NCBI RefSeq assembly: GCF_000002075.1
Contig: NW_004798309.1
Coordinates: 69,472 to 133,471 of the forward strand
Source: Aplysia californica
Taxonomy: Eukaryota; Mollusca; Gastropoda; Aplysiida; Aplysiidae
DNA length: 64,000 nucleotides
Direction of reading: 5' to 3'
Positions 47,667 through 59,800 of this stretch are shown here, piece after piece. A program made the position numbers and the translations under genes. How positions within the stretch are numbered: the first letter of the stretch is position 1; the number at the start of each line of letters is the position of its first letter. The notes below the pieces were generated by a model. The model searched no databases, was not told where the DNA came from, and worked only from the letters and a program-made list of their open reading frames with translations.

Positions 47667-50459
47667 ACACACATTATCTCTCTCTCTCTCCCTTTCGCCA
47701 CCCCCACCCCCTCCCCCACTCACACACACACACCACTGTAAACATTGTAATATAATGTGAAAGAGCTAAAATATGCGGTAGTGTCAAGAAACAATATTAT
47801 GAATAAAACGTATGGTGGAAGTTACTGAGATTAATAGAAACTGACTTGATCGGCAGAGAAAAAGAAACACTACTAGGCCAGAAAACAAACTGAAAGTGAG
47901 AGGCTATAAACTGCTGGTCCTGGCCTTCAGTACTTTACTCGTACATGTACTTTCTACACCCCCACACAAAATATCGACGTGCACTGGACCCGTTAAATAT
48001 ATTGTAATAAGAACTGTCCTGTTTGATGACAAAAAGTCAATTGATACTGTACCAGTGGCGCTGTCCCAAGCAGATCAAGTCTACAATTAAGATAGTATAC
48101 AAAGCTGGACAAAGTTAGCACACAACAGTTTCCGATTATTATATCATCAATTTTTTTTCATCTCACTTCTCACTTCTCAGAACAGAACACTGTGTTGTAA
48201 AGAAGTGGGGAAGTGTGTCAAATGCTAATTATAGAACTTGGTGTCTAGCTGGGGTGACGGTGGAAAAGGAGAGGGAAGGGAGGGGGTAGGCCTGGCCCAG
48301 ACTCTGACAACCGAGTGCCTATTGCTCCTCGTTAAAATTCTCCTAATATATCTTCACTAGACAATTCCTCCTTCCGCCGGCCAGACTCATATGGGCCAGG
48401 TAAGTTATTAGTGGGGAGAAAACGATGAGTAAATGTCAAACAGGAACTATAGGTGGTTAAAAAGTCAATTATAAACAAAAAAGATTAGTGCCATGCTAAC
48501 AATAAATGTTCTGATAGTAGTTAGAGAAAGGCTGAATGATAAATACATGTTTTGCTGATAAAATAATACATGTGTCTGTGCCACAGAATTCTATCAAGAC
48601 AGTCTCAATCTTAATTTTGTAAGCTACAGAGAGGCCAATTTGGCAATTAAGGGATTAACTATCCGTTCTGAGGGCTGTCGATGGATTTGTCCATAGGACT
48701 GACGTCATCGCTAGGCCTAAGCCCGCCGTGTGTTTGGCCTCGTACGTAGTAGCTTACGAAGTTCCGCGACGTGACGGCTTGATGGGAGGGAAGACGATTT
48801 AAAGTTATGAGCCGGCGCGATAACAAACGTGAAGGAATGAGGCTCTGTCGCGACAAATAAACAGCTGGAGCGCCTTCAAATCGGCAAGGTGCTTTTGAAT
48901 GTTGATACATGTTTGTTTGGATTTACTTAAAACTCAATGAAAATCATCATCAGCAATAAATCTCCTGTCGACAGTCCAGCTGAAAAAAATTTGACCGGCC
49001 CCGCCGTCTTGCCCAGTTAACAAACCGCCCCTGGTTATAAATTACATCTGTGAAAAAAAATCATCATCCAGGAATAGCACATTGCTGTTTTGCGGGCCCA
49101 GAACCCGGTTGGATGAATAATTTTCAAAGGAATGCATTGATGAAAGTACCTGTACTACATGAATCTTGATGGAATGTGTGTTTATCTGACGACATTTCTC
49201 AACGTGCGTAATTTTACTAATTCGGATTTCAGGTTTTTGAACCTGTCAGTGCTTTCACCCATGGTCACCTCACTTTCAAACTACGCACTCCTACACCCAA
49301 AACTAGTTAGGCTACAACAAAAAAATACACGCCTTGACTGAAACCACAGACTGACTTTAAAAAATAAAGTAAAAAAGTACACCTCTAGTCTGTGGAAGAG
49401 CCATTGAAAAAGCAAACAAATAACGAACTCCACAACATTAAACCCAAACTGGGACCGCGAAATCCTTCGGACCTCTTCAGAAGAGACGATGTCATTTTTC
49501 CTCGATTACGCATCGGGCACACGACTCTAACACACAAATACCTCCTTCAGGGAGATGAGAAGCCATTCTGTGTCAGATGCGACACAGATTTTACCATTAG
49601 ACACATTTTAACGGAATGTCTAGGCTTCGGAGGGACCCAAAGGAAATACTTTAAATGCCAAAAATTGCAAGATATTTTTCCCGTCGTTGTTCTCAATAGA
49701 ATTTTAGATTTTATGAAGGCCATAGGCCTTTATGGGAAATTATGAAGTGAAATTAAATTATTACAATTTTTTACGTTATTTAGGAAAGTTGTTTTAGATT
49801 GAAAATATATTTACACCAAATTTTAAATATTTAAACATTTTTTAAATCTAACTATTGCCCTGAGCCCAGCCGCACAGTGAACTGTTGCGAATAAAACTAA
49901 CTTGTGTTTTGCTCGCTTATGACCTTGTGCAGTTGCGAGCATCGTAAAACCCCATACTAAACTACTAAACTAACTAATGAGTACACAGACAAGAATGTTT
50001 TTGAAGCCAATTCCTGCATCTCCTGTACAATTTGTCTTTTTGTTCTCTTCCCCTCATATAAACTGAACTAAGTAAAGTAGCACGTATGTTCATGCCTACG
50101 GCTACTTGCACTCGTGCACGCATTGGTCAAGAGTTTTGAGGTCAAAACTTGTGAAAAGCTTAAATACCTCATTCCTGAAAATGTAATCTCAACATGCTTT
50201 CTGCTCTATCGGTATATAATTGAATGTATTTTTACTAGTCTACATGACACAGGTATAAGAGTAAGGCAGTGAAACAGAACTGCTCATTTCTTGTCAGGGA
50301 TTACATGTTTAGATTTTATTTCTAGATGACTAGTAAATCTAATTTTGTCTGCCTTCTTTTGCACCCCTTTTAACCACAGATGATAGATGTTTCCCCCCAT
50401 TCTTCACTGAATTCAGAACTGTAAGATAATAATAATAATATTAATTTAAATAATATTTC

Positions 50460-50526
<67 letters not shown>

Positions 50527-53500
50527 TAAGAATAATGGTATTTATATAATAATGATAATAATGATAATAGTATTAATATAATAATATTATCTCTATTTTC
50601 AAGAGGATTTATATGTATTTTCAACACCATGGACTAATAGAACTTTCAGTGCTGGACATTTTGGTTCTAAAATTATGAAATTCTGTAAGGAATCAAGAAA
50701 GTTATTCCACCATTTTGAAGCCATGTTTGCCTTTTTCTTAGTCTCTTTGGCCATTTTCCACCTTCAACAAGCCCTGAGACATGTTTTCACCCAGCTGTCA
50801 GTTGACCCAGTTTACTCCCAACCAAGTGTCAACATTTGTGCTGTGAACACCTCTTGTACAAACATTCAACCTAGACCTGAGTCTTATAACAACAACAACA
50901 ACAACCAGTTCAAGCATGCAGTTACCTGCAACCCAGTGTCACAACACGTATGTTATTCCAAGCAACAACTGGTCAACATCAACACACTGTGTAAACAACC
51001 TGTGACTCTCAAAACCCCTGCTTGGTTAAAGGTTCTTAGTGTGACAAACACTCAACAAAAATTGCCACCTCAAAATACTAAAGTTTCATTCAAAAGAAGA
51101 GGGAAGATGGGGCCGTCGAAAGCAACGGTCTATTAAAATCATCTCCCTTCCTCGGCAGACTGCTGTCTACAAATATCCTAGACCAGCCAACTTTGACAAT
51201 CTGATCCAAATTGACACTAGACTTGAAATACAAGATGAATCTCATCATTTTAAGGTTTCGTTCCTCAATGCACAGTCTGCCCTCAACAAAACAATACTTT
51301 TGAATTAACTGACGGTTGAATCAAATAGTGACATTTTATTCATTACCGAGTCATGGCTCAGCCCTACTGGTGACAATGTCCTCCTGAAGGAGCTAACAGT
51401 AACACCTTCATGCTACTCCAACCACTCCATTCCCAGACTGACAGGCAGAGGCGGTGGGCTCTGTGCTATCATTAGAAGCTGTATCACCACAGTGTGCACA
51501 CCACTTCGAGACTATAAATCATTTGAGGCATGTGAATTCCTAACTACCATCAAGGATCACTCAACAACTTTCATCGTCCTCTATCGACCGCCCCCAAACA
51601 GAAAAAAACAAATTGACCACCGGCATGATCCTCTCAGAATTTTCCGACCTACTTGACATTTACTCTGCTAAAAAAAAAGGATATTTAATCATTCTGGGGA
51701 TTTCAATCTGCACTATGATATAATCTCAGACAATTACATTCGAAACATCAAAATGGTCCTTGAAAACCACAACTTGAAACAGCTCGTTGATGGACCCACG
51801 CACCGCCACAATCACATCATTGACTGGCTCATTGTCAGAGATGGCGATCATCTTGTCCGTGAGGTCTCCGTTAGAGTTAGAGATAAGGGACTGTCGGATC
51901 ACAGTTTGATTTCGTTTCACATTCATGTCACAAAACCAGAAACGAACAAAAACGTGATAAGTGCAAGAAACATCAAGAACATTGATCATGAACAATTTTC
52001 AGAAGGTATGAGAAGAGACTTTTCTTCTACGGTCGAAGGCAACAGCAACACCCTTGCCGACACCTAACAGAGTGGTTCGTGAACACTTGGACAAACAGGC
52101 CCCGCTCCGTGCTCGAGTTGTCACCTGCCGCCAGTCTGCACATTGGCTCTCTTTGGAGTCCAAACAGCTCAAACAAGAACGAAGATGTGCTGAGAGAAGA
52201 TGGAGGAAATCCCAATTGACAGTTCACAAGCAAATGTTCAAACAACTTAACCATAAAGTGAAATCTTGTGCTAATACCCATCTATTGGAAAAAGTACTAT
52301 TCTGCAAAAATTGTTGAATGTCCATCCTCAAAAGCTTTATTTAAGATATCAAAAGAACTCAGTGGACAAGCCAAAATAAAAATCTTCCCAAACAATGTTC
52401 CAATGGAAATACTGCCAGACAAATTCTATACTTACTTCCATAACAAGGTTGTCCAAATTTGGCAAGGATTAGACTCAGAGAACAAGACAAGTAACATCCC
52501 AATGTCTGAACCATTTAATGGTGAACCTCTTGAAACGTTCAAGTCAGTTAGTCGTGAATTAGTGAAAGACACTGTCATGGCATGCCCACCAAAATCCTGT
52601 CATTTAGACCCAATGCCTACTGACTTATTGCACAGTCATATTGACGATGTTATTAATGTTATAACTTCAATTGTAAACACATCATTTAAAAGCGAGGGTA
52701 CAGTTCCACCATGCTTCAAAACAGCATTTATCTCACCTCTGATTAAAAAGCCTGGCCTTGACCATAATGACGTAAAGAACTACCGTCCAGTATCAAACTT
52801 GCCTTTTCTTTCCAAAGTTTTGGGAAAAGTTGTTCTAGCACAACTTAAAGATCACCTCACTAAGAATAACTTGTTTGAGCCATTTCAATCGGCATACAGA
52901 GAAAACCATAGTACTGAGACTGCTTTGCTCAGAATTGTGTCTGAAAAAATCTACTCAATGCTGTAGATGAGGGTTTGATATCCATTCTCTCACTTTTAGA
53001 CCTGTCTGCAGCTTTTGATACTTTAGACCACAACATCATGTTGAGTCATTTGTCAGACGTGTTCGGAATATCTGGCACCGTACTTGAATGGTTTCGATCT
53101 TACCTCAGTGATAGATCATACTTTGTTCTTGTTGAGGGCATTCAATCCTGTCATTAATTGCTGGAATTTGGTGTGCCCCAGGGGTCAGTACTAGAACATG
53201 TGCTGCACACTATGTACACCTTACCCCTTGGTCGTACAATCAGACACCATTCCATGCCCTACCATATTTACGCAGATGACACAACTTTATAAGTCTGCAA
53301 AACCCAACAAAATTCAATCTCTGTTAAAAGACACCTCAGAATGTTTTGAATCTCTGTAAAAGCATGGATGACTGAAAATAAATTGAAATTAAATGATGAC
53401 AAAACAGAAATCATGCCATGCTCAACCAGCTAAAAAATAAATGCTCTTGATGTAGAATGTCTCACCATTGGCAAAGGTACTGTCGCTTTTTCAAACAAAG

Positions 53501-56500
53501 CAAAAAACTTAGGAGTATACTTAGACAAACACTTGTCCATGGAGACCCAACTTAACCATATCTATGTAAAATTTCATACTTAGAAATGAGAAGAATTGCT
53601 CACATATAAGGAAATTTCTTAGCACTGATGCCACCAAAAAATACTAGTATTTGCCTTCATTTTGTCACGCATTGATTATTGCAATTCACTGTTCGCTGGC
53701 TTACCTGAAGAAAAAATTGCAAAACTCCAACGCATTCAAAACAATGCTGCCAGGCTAGTATTAAAGCAATCAAAACGCCATCATGTGACTCCCCTACTTA
53801 AAGTAAGTTAAAGAGCTCCATTGGCTTCCCCTGAAAGCGAGAATTAAATACAAGTTAGCCCTACTATGCTTTAAAGGCCAAACTAAGCAGTCTCCCACAT
53901 ACATTCAAGAACTAATAATTGTACCATACACACCATCACGTGAACTAAGATCCAGGGGCTCTAGACTAATTTCAACACCTCGTGTGTCACTGAAGAAATG
54001 GACGGTGAGAGAGCTTTTTCTTTTTCTGGGCCAACAGTTTGGAACACTCTCCCTCATGATTTGAGGAGTGAAATAAAACTTGATACTTTCAAAAGGGGAC
54101 TCAAAACATATCTATTTAAGAAATATTTTAATAAATGGACAGTAGGCCTACCTTTGCCTTTCTGTATGAGCATTTTTTATTGTCTGAAAGAATGTTGCTG
54201 TCAAAAAGTGCGCACATGATGAATTTGTATGGTGTTAGTATGAATGCGATTTTAATCTCCTATGTAGGGCCTATGCCTTGGGCCCATGCTGTGGGGAAAG
54301 GCGGGATACAAATGCTCTTATTATTATTATTAATAATAATAATCATAATAATAATATTAATAATTATAATAGTAATAATAATAATGATACTAATGATTTA
54401 ATAGTTCGTCCATCTATGTCTGACACTGACTTATGCTATTGCAAAGTAAAATATTTCTTAATTATGCAAAAATATAAAAATTAAAGGTTAAAGATGACTT
54501 GTGACTCCTGTTATGGCTAATGAGACCAGTTGGGGCAGAGAAAAGTTTGCCACATTTTGAACATTTAAAAGCTCCACTTCTTTGGGTTGATGTGGGTGCA
54601 GCTTGCGGGTTTCTCTCTGGGCTTTAGCTTCTTGTTCATGAAGTATGGAGCCTCATTTGACATGTTGCCCACCGTGATTGCAACTTTCCAAGTCTGTCAG
54701 GAGCTAGGCTTTCCCTTTAAGAGCTGTAAGAATTGAAAGGAAAACGAAACATTCAGTAGGAATGAATTTCTAAATCCACTTCTGCACTGGACAGGTTTCC
54801 ACCTTAGGAAGTTCAAAACTGCTGATTACCCCCAGTGAGTCGGGGGGATATATATAGACCCACTGCTTCGCCTGCAGAAGGTGCAACCCCCTCAAAGGCG
54901 GAGTGTCGCACACCGACCCCAACCCTCTGGGATCAGTGTGCGACACTCACTTTGGTGTATCGTCCTCTTCTCCTTCCTTCTTTCTTTCTTCTTCTATCTT
55001 TTCTTCCACCGCTGACCTCAAGTGCAGTAAAAAGAGAGGTCAGTCCTCCTCCTCCTCCTCCTCCTCCTCCTCCTCCTCCTCCTCCTCCTCCTCCTCCTCC
55101 TCCTTCTTCTTCTTCCACCTCACAACTACCCCCAGTGGGCCGGGGGGGGGATATAAATAGACCCACTGCTTCGTCTGCAGAAGGTGCATCCCCTTCAAAG
55201 GCGGAGTGTCGCACACGGACCCCAACCCTCTGGGATCCGTGTGCGACACTTACTTTGGTGTATCCTTCTCTTCTCCTTCCTTCTTTCTTTCTTCTTCTAT
55301 CTTTCCTACCACCGCTGACCTCATGTGCAGCAAAACGAGAGGTCACCCATCCCACAGAGTGGGCGCCTTGTTGACCGTGAGGTGCGACCCGTGCGGAGGG
55401 AAACCGGGCACCTGGCGGTTGAGGTGAGATCAGTCTACGGACTGTCCCTCACCAACACACCTCTTTGGCCCAGGTTTCAGGTTTTCCTCTTAGACGGGAG
55501 GGTGGCACGGCCCATGCCACTCAATCGGTTGGGAGTTGAAACAACATCAAGCCCTGGGTCAATCTTGACCGGAGGGTTTTATGCACTCTCGTGGAGAGTA
55601 TAGCTCCGGGGTAGCCCTGGCACAGCTGTGGTCATCCGAGCAATGTGTCCCCTTGTTAGGCTCGATGGCGGGCGGGGAGCCTCGGAGTTGAACCACCAAA
55701 AAAACTCACATGGATTCTTCAACTACAAAAAACCCTTCCCCAACTCCCAACGTTATTAAAAAGTCTCGGCTCGCGGAAGCGGGTGCGGCCGCCGAGCTGA
55801 GCAAACAAACTACTACTAAAGGAAAAAGGACCTTTACGACTGCCTCTGCCCTCCCTCCTCTCAGGGAGCTTCCGCGGCAGCCGTACTTGACCATCCGCAG
55901 CACCGATGCACAGAAAAAGATGACTGATTTAAACGTATTCAAGATAGGAGATGCTCTAAGACAGGTTCTGGGATACATTCCTACGAATGTCCAGAAACTG
56001 TCCTCTGGTGCTCTCCTCATCAAGTGTGCATCGGATAAAGAACTGGCCGGACTTGAAAAGATAACGACCTTCATTGGTGTTCCTTGTGTTTCCGAGCGAC
56101 ACCAGAAATTTAACCAGTCGAAGGGCGTGGTCCGCAGCCATGAGCTGAAGGGCTGCTCCAACCAAGATATTGTGGATAACTGTGAGGGTGTGGTCGAAGC
56201 CCGCCGAATTACTATTCGGCAGGGGTAGTCCACGCTAGAAACGAACACAATAATTCTAACTTTTGATTCGTGCCGCCCTCCAGCCACCGTTCGGGCATTA
56301 TACTTGGTCTTGGACGTGCGACCCTATGTGCCGAACCCTCTACGCTGCTTTCAGTGTCAGAAGTTTGGCCATAGTCAGTCGCGATGCCGACGTGCAGCCG
56401 TGTGTCCTCGCTGCGGCAAGACTGGGCATCCTGAAAAGGAATGCAAGGCTAGTCCTTGCTGCCCAAATTGCCAAGGCCAGCACACAGCCTTCAGCAAGGA

Positions 56501-56844
56501 TTGCCCGACTTGGATTCAAGAACACGCAATCCGAGAGTATAAAGCACGAAATGGCTGCTCTTTTCAAGAAGCCCGAAAAGCTGTCTGCCCACCAGGTATG
56601 ACCCCGGTCCCTGGCCGGTCATACGCAAGCGTACTCCGGCCAGTCACAAAGTCGACCAGTGCTTCCACTGTCGACCCCCCAGAACCCGCGGTCAACAAGA
56701 AACTTACTGCGAAACACAAAAAGGTTCCTCCTAAAACTGTGGTACCCACCTTCCAGGTACCACTAACTAACCGCTTTGGGTTTTTTGGGGAGGATGGGGT
56801 GGACTCTTCCTCCACCCCCCCTTCTCCCCCTCACCCCTCCTCTA

Positions 56845-56875
<31 letters not shown>

Positions 56876-59800
56876 CACCTCACAACCCATCTCTCTGATG
56901 GAGATTGAGGTACTCCCTCCCCCCTCTCCCCAGCCCCCTCTGTCTGCTCCACCTCCCCCTACCCCTCCACTCCCCCCACTACCAACGGAGGAAGACATCT
57001 CCGACCCCCCTCCCCGGCCTAACCCTGGGAAGGGCGGAGTCATTTTTACTCGATTGCGCATCGGACACACGGCGTTGACCCACAAATACCTCCTACAGGG
57101 AGATGAGAAGCCGTTCTGTGTCGGATGCGACACAGATTTTACCATTAGACACATTTTAACAGAATGTCTAGACTTTGGAGAGATCCGAAGGAAATATTAT
57201 AAATGCAAGAAATTGCAGGATATTTTTTCCGTCGTTGTTCCCAGCAGAATTTTAAATTTTATTAAGGCCATTGGCCTTTATGGCGAGTTGTAGAGTGAAT
57301 TTGATATTATTAACAATTTTTATTGTTACTTAAAAGTTGTTTTAGATCACAAATGTATTTACACCAAATTTGAATATTTAAACTTTTTTAGCATTTTAAA
57401 GTAAATTAGTTAGCCAGTCGTGAAGTGAACTTTCGCAGAGGTGAACAACTTGTGTTTCGCGCGCTCATATGACCTTAGCAGTTGCGAGCGCCGTAAAACC
57501 TTATACTATACATACAACGACATGTGGCGGTCGCACTCCTTTCCGGAGTCTTGGCGTCTCGCCACTGTCATTCCAATACCCAAATCAAACAAAGACCACA
57601 CACACCCATCCAATTACAGACCTATAGCCCTAACGAGCTGTCTCTGCAAACTGATTGAAAAAATGATTCACAGGCGACTCATGTGGTTTCTGGAAACGAC
57701 GGGCTCGCTGAGCGGTCTCCAGTGCGGATTCAGGAAAACTCGATCCACTCTGGATCACCTGGTCCACCTGGAGACCTTTATACGCGAGACGTTCGCTGAA
57801 AGAGGCCACATGATCGCCATCTTTTTTTACCTAGAAAAAGCCTTCGACACAACCTGGAAGTACGGCATTCTTCGAGACCTGCACGCACTCGGCATACGCG
57901 GTCACCTCCCTGCCTTCATTGGCAACTTCCTGAAGAACCGTTCCTTCCAGGTTCGTGTCGGATCCTCCCTTTCAGACCCCCACCAACAGGAGGAAGGAGT
58001 CCCCCAGGGGAGCATCCTTTCTCCTCTCCTATTCGAAATTAAAATAAATTCCATAGTGAAAACCCTCCAAAACAGCATAGACAGCTTGTTATACGTTGAC
58101 GACTTTTTGATATGCTGCCGTTAGAAAAATCCTCATTTGAGATCTATGGAAAGGCAGCTGCAAACGCAGCTGCACAAACTTGAAAAGTGGGCAAACAACA
58201 ACGGTTTCAAGTTCTCCCCGTCAAAGACGGTTGCAGTACACTTCTGCCGAACAGGCAGACGTGTGCTGCAGCCAGATTTGACACTATACGGGGAAAGGAT
58301 TCCCGTCCAGGACCAAGCTCGTTTCCTCAGGCGTCATTTTCAACAAAAAACTCACATTCATACCACACATCAAAGACCTTTGTGTGAGGTGCCAGAAAAC
58401 ACTAAACGCTTTGAAAATTCTATCGCATCCGGAGTGGGGCGGGGACTCAAAACACCTTCTCCACTTGTACATCTCCCTTGTCCGGTCCAGGCTTGACTAC
58501 GGCTGTCAAATCTACGGATCGGCAAAACCACACATCTTAAAAATACTAGATCCAATACAAAACCAAGGACTCCGCATCGCTCTGGGGGCTTTCTGTACTT
58601 CTCCGGTGGAGAGCCTCCAGGCCGAGGCCAACATACCACCACTCTCACTCAGACGCACACAACTCTCACTACAATACGCAGTGAAACAGAGCTCAACACC
58701 GGAAAATCCAGCGCACAACAGCATTTTTAAAACAAACCCAGAAACCATAAACAAATTCCAAAACAACGAAAAACTCATCAAACCCTTTGGCCTCAGAATC
58801 CTTGAGGACCTCAAAAACTTACACTTTTCCAGACAAGACATCCAACAAATTCTTTTCCCCGACCTCCCTCCGTGGCACTTCACCAAGGCAAAAGTAAACT
58901 TACAGCTGACCAAGCACAACAAAGAGAGCACAAACACCAAAACTTTTAAAGCAGAATACAAAAAACTAATAGATAAATACCCTGGTGCGGAGCTCATCTT
59001 CACAGACGGCTCCAAAAAAGACAATGAAGTGGGCACCGCAGCCCTATCTCCCAACAATACACACCAGAGGAGACTCCATCCTGAAGCCTCCATTTTCACT
59101 GCGGAGGCCACTGCCATTGACATGGCACTGGACTCTGTAGAAAATTCTCCTAACAAATCTTTCCTTATCCTTTCTGATTCTCTGACTTGCATCACCTCAC
59201 TCACAAACTACACACTCTTACATCCAAAAATAGTTACGTTACAACAGAAAATTCATACACTATCCGGAACAGGAAAAAATATCATGTTCGCATGGATACC
59301 CAGCCATGTGGGCATCCGGGGAAATGAGCAGGTAGACGACCTGGCAAAGAAAGCTTCATCCCTTCTGCTGGGATCAACGACAAACACTCTCCCTCAGACT
59401 GACTTTAGAAATAAAGTCAAAAAGTACACCTCCAGTCTGTGGGAGAGCCACTGGGAAAACCAGAAAAATAATAAACTATATGAAATAAAACCCAAACTAG
59501 AACAGCGAAATCCTTCGGACCTCTCCAGAAGAGACGGAAGTCATTTTTACTCGATTGCGCATCGGACACACGGCCCTGACCCACAAATACCTCCTACAGG
59601 GAGATGAGAAGCCGTTCTGTGTCGGATGTGACACAGATTTTACCATTAGACACATCTTAACAGAATGTCTAGACTTTGGAGAGATCCGAAGGAAATATTA
59701 TAAATGCAAGAAATTGCAAGATATTTTTTCCGTCGTTGTTCCCAGCAAAATTTGGAATTTTATGAAGGCCATTGGCCTTTATGGCAAATTGTAAAATGAA

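Larger units (their letters stand above)
45724..49263. mobile_element. hAT-like element inserted in LINE-A copy 6
   Basis: Inverted ends TATGGGTGAAAG / CTTTCACCCATG. ATCTCCTC (45716-45723) and GTCACCTC (49264-49271) each differ by one base from ATCACCTC, the uninterrupted LINE-A sequence, so an 8-bp duplication is well supported. The inside holds an AG repeat and a second, complete hAT element. No hAT transposase motif was recognised. Confidence 0.7.
43688..49970 (+). mobile_element. LINE-A copy 6, split by a hAT-like element
   Basis: Left part 43688-45723 begins in ORF2 ([20 protein letters not shown]) and runs to SDSLSCIS of RNase H. The right part from 49264 resumes at the homologous position (TCACCTCACTTTCAAACTAC) and ends at the 3' tail (GACCTTGTGCAGTTGCGAGC). 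The YVDD motif remains ([12 protein letters not shown]) but numerous shifts and stops break the frame. A further internal deletion lies near 49345. Confidence 0.85.
54828..57509 (+). mobile_element. LINE-A copy 7: full 5' end with internal deletion
   Basis: Carries two 5' monomers, the 5' UTR, nearly all ORF1, and then jumps at about 57039 from ORF1 ([11 protein letters not shown]) to the C-terminal end of ORF2 ([20 protein letters not shown]) and the 3' UTR. The lost piece corresponds to about 25085-29858 of copy 1. GGAGTC/GAAGTC microhomology lies at the junction. The tail ends GCGAGCGCCGTAAAACC, directly followed by copy 8. Confidence 0.88.

Noticed and set aside
47258-47755. 165-residue Thr/His-rich frame
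   Set aside because: Driven by the CA repeat and crosses the boundary of the hAT element.
58512-59204. 230-residue minus-strand frame in LINE-A copy 8
   Set aside because: It is the antisense shadow of the RNase H region; similar shadows appear in the other LINE-A copies.
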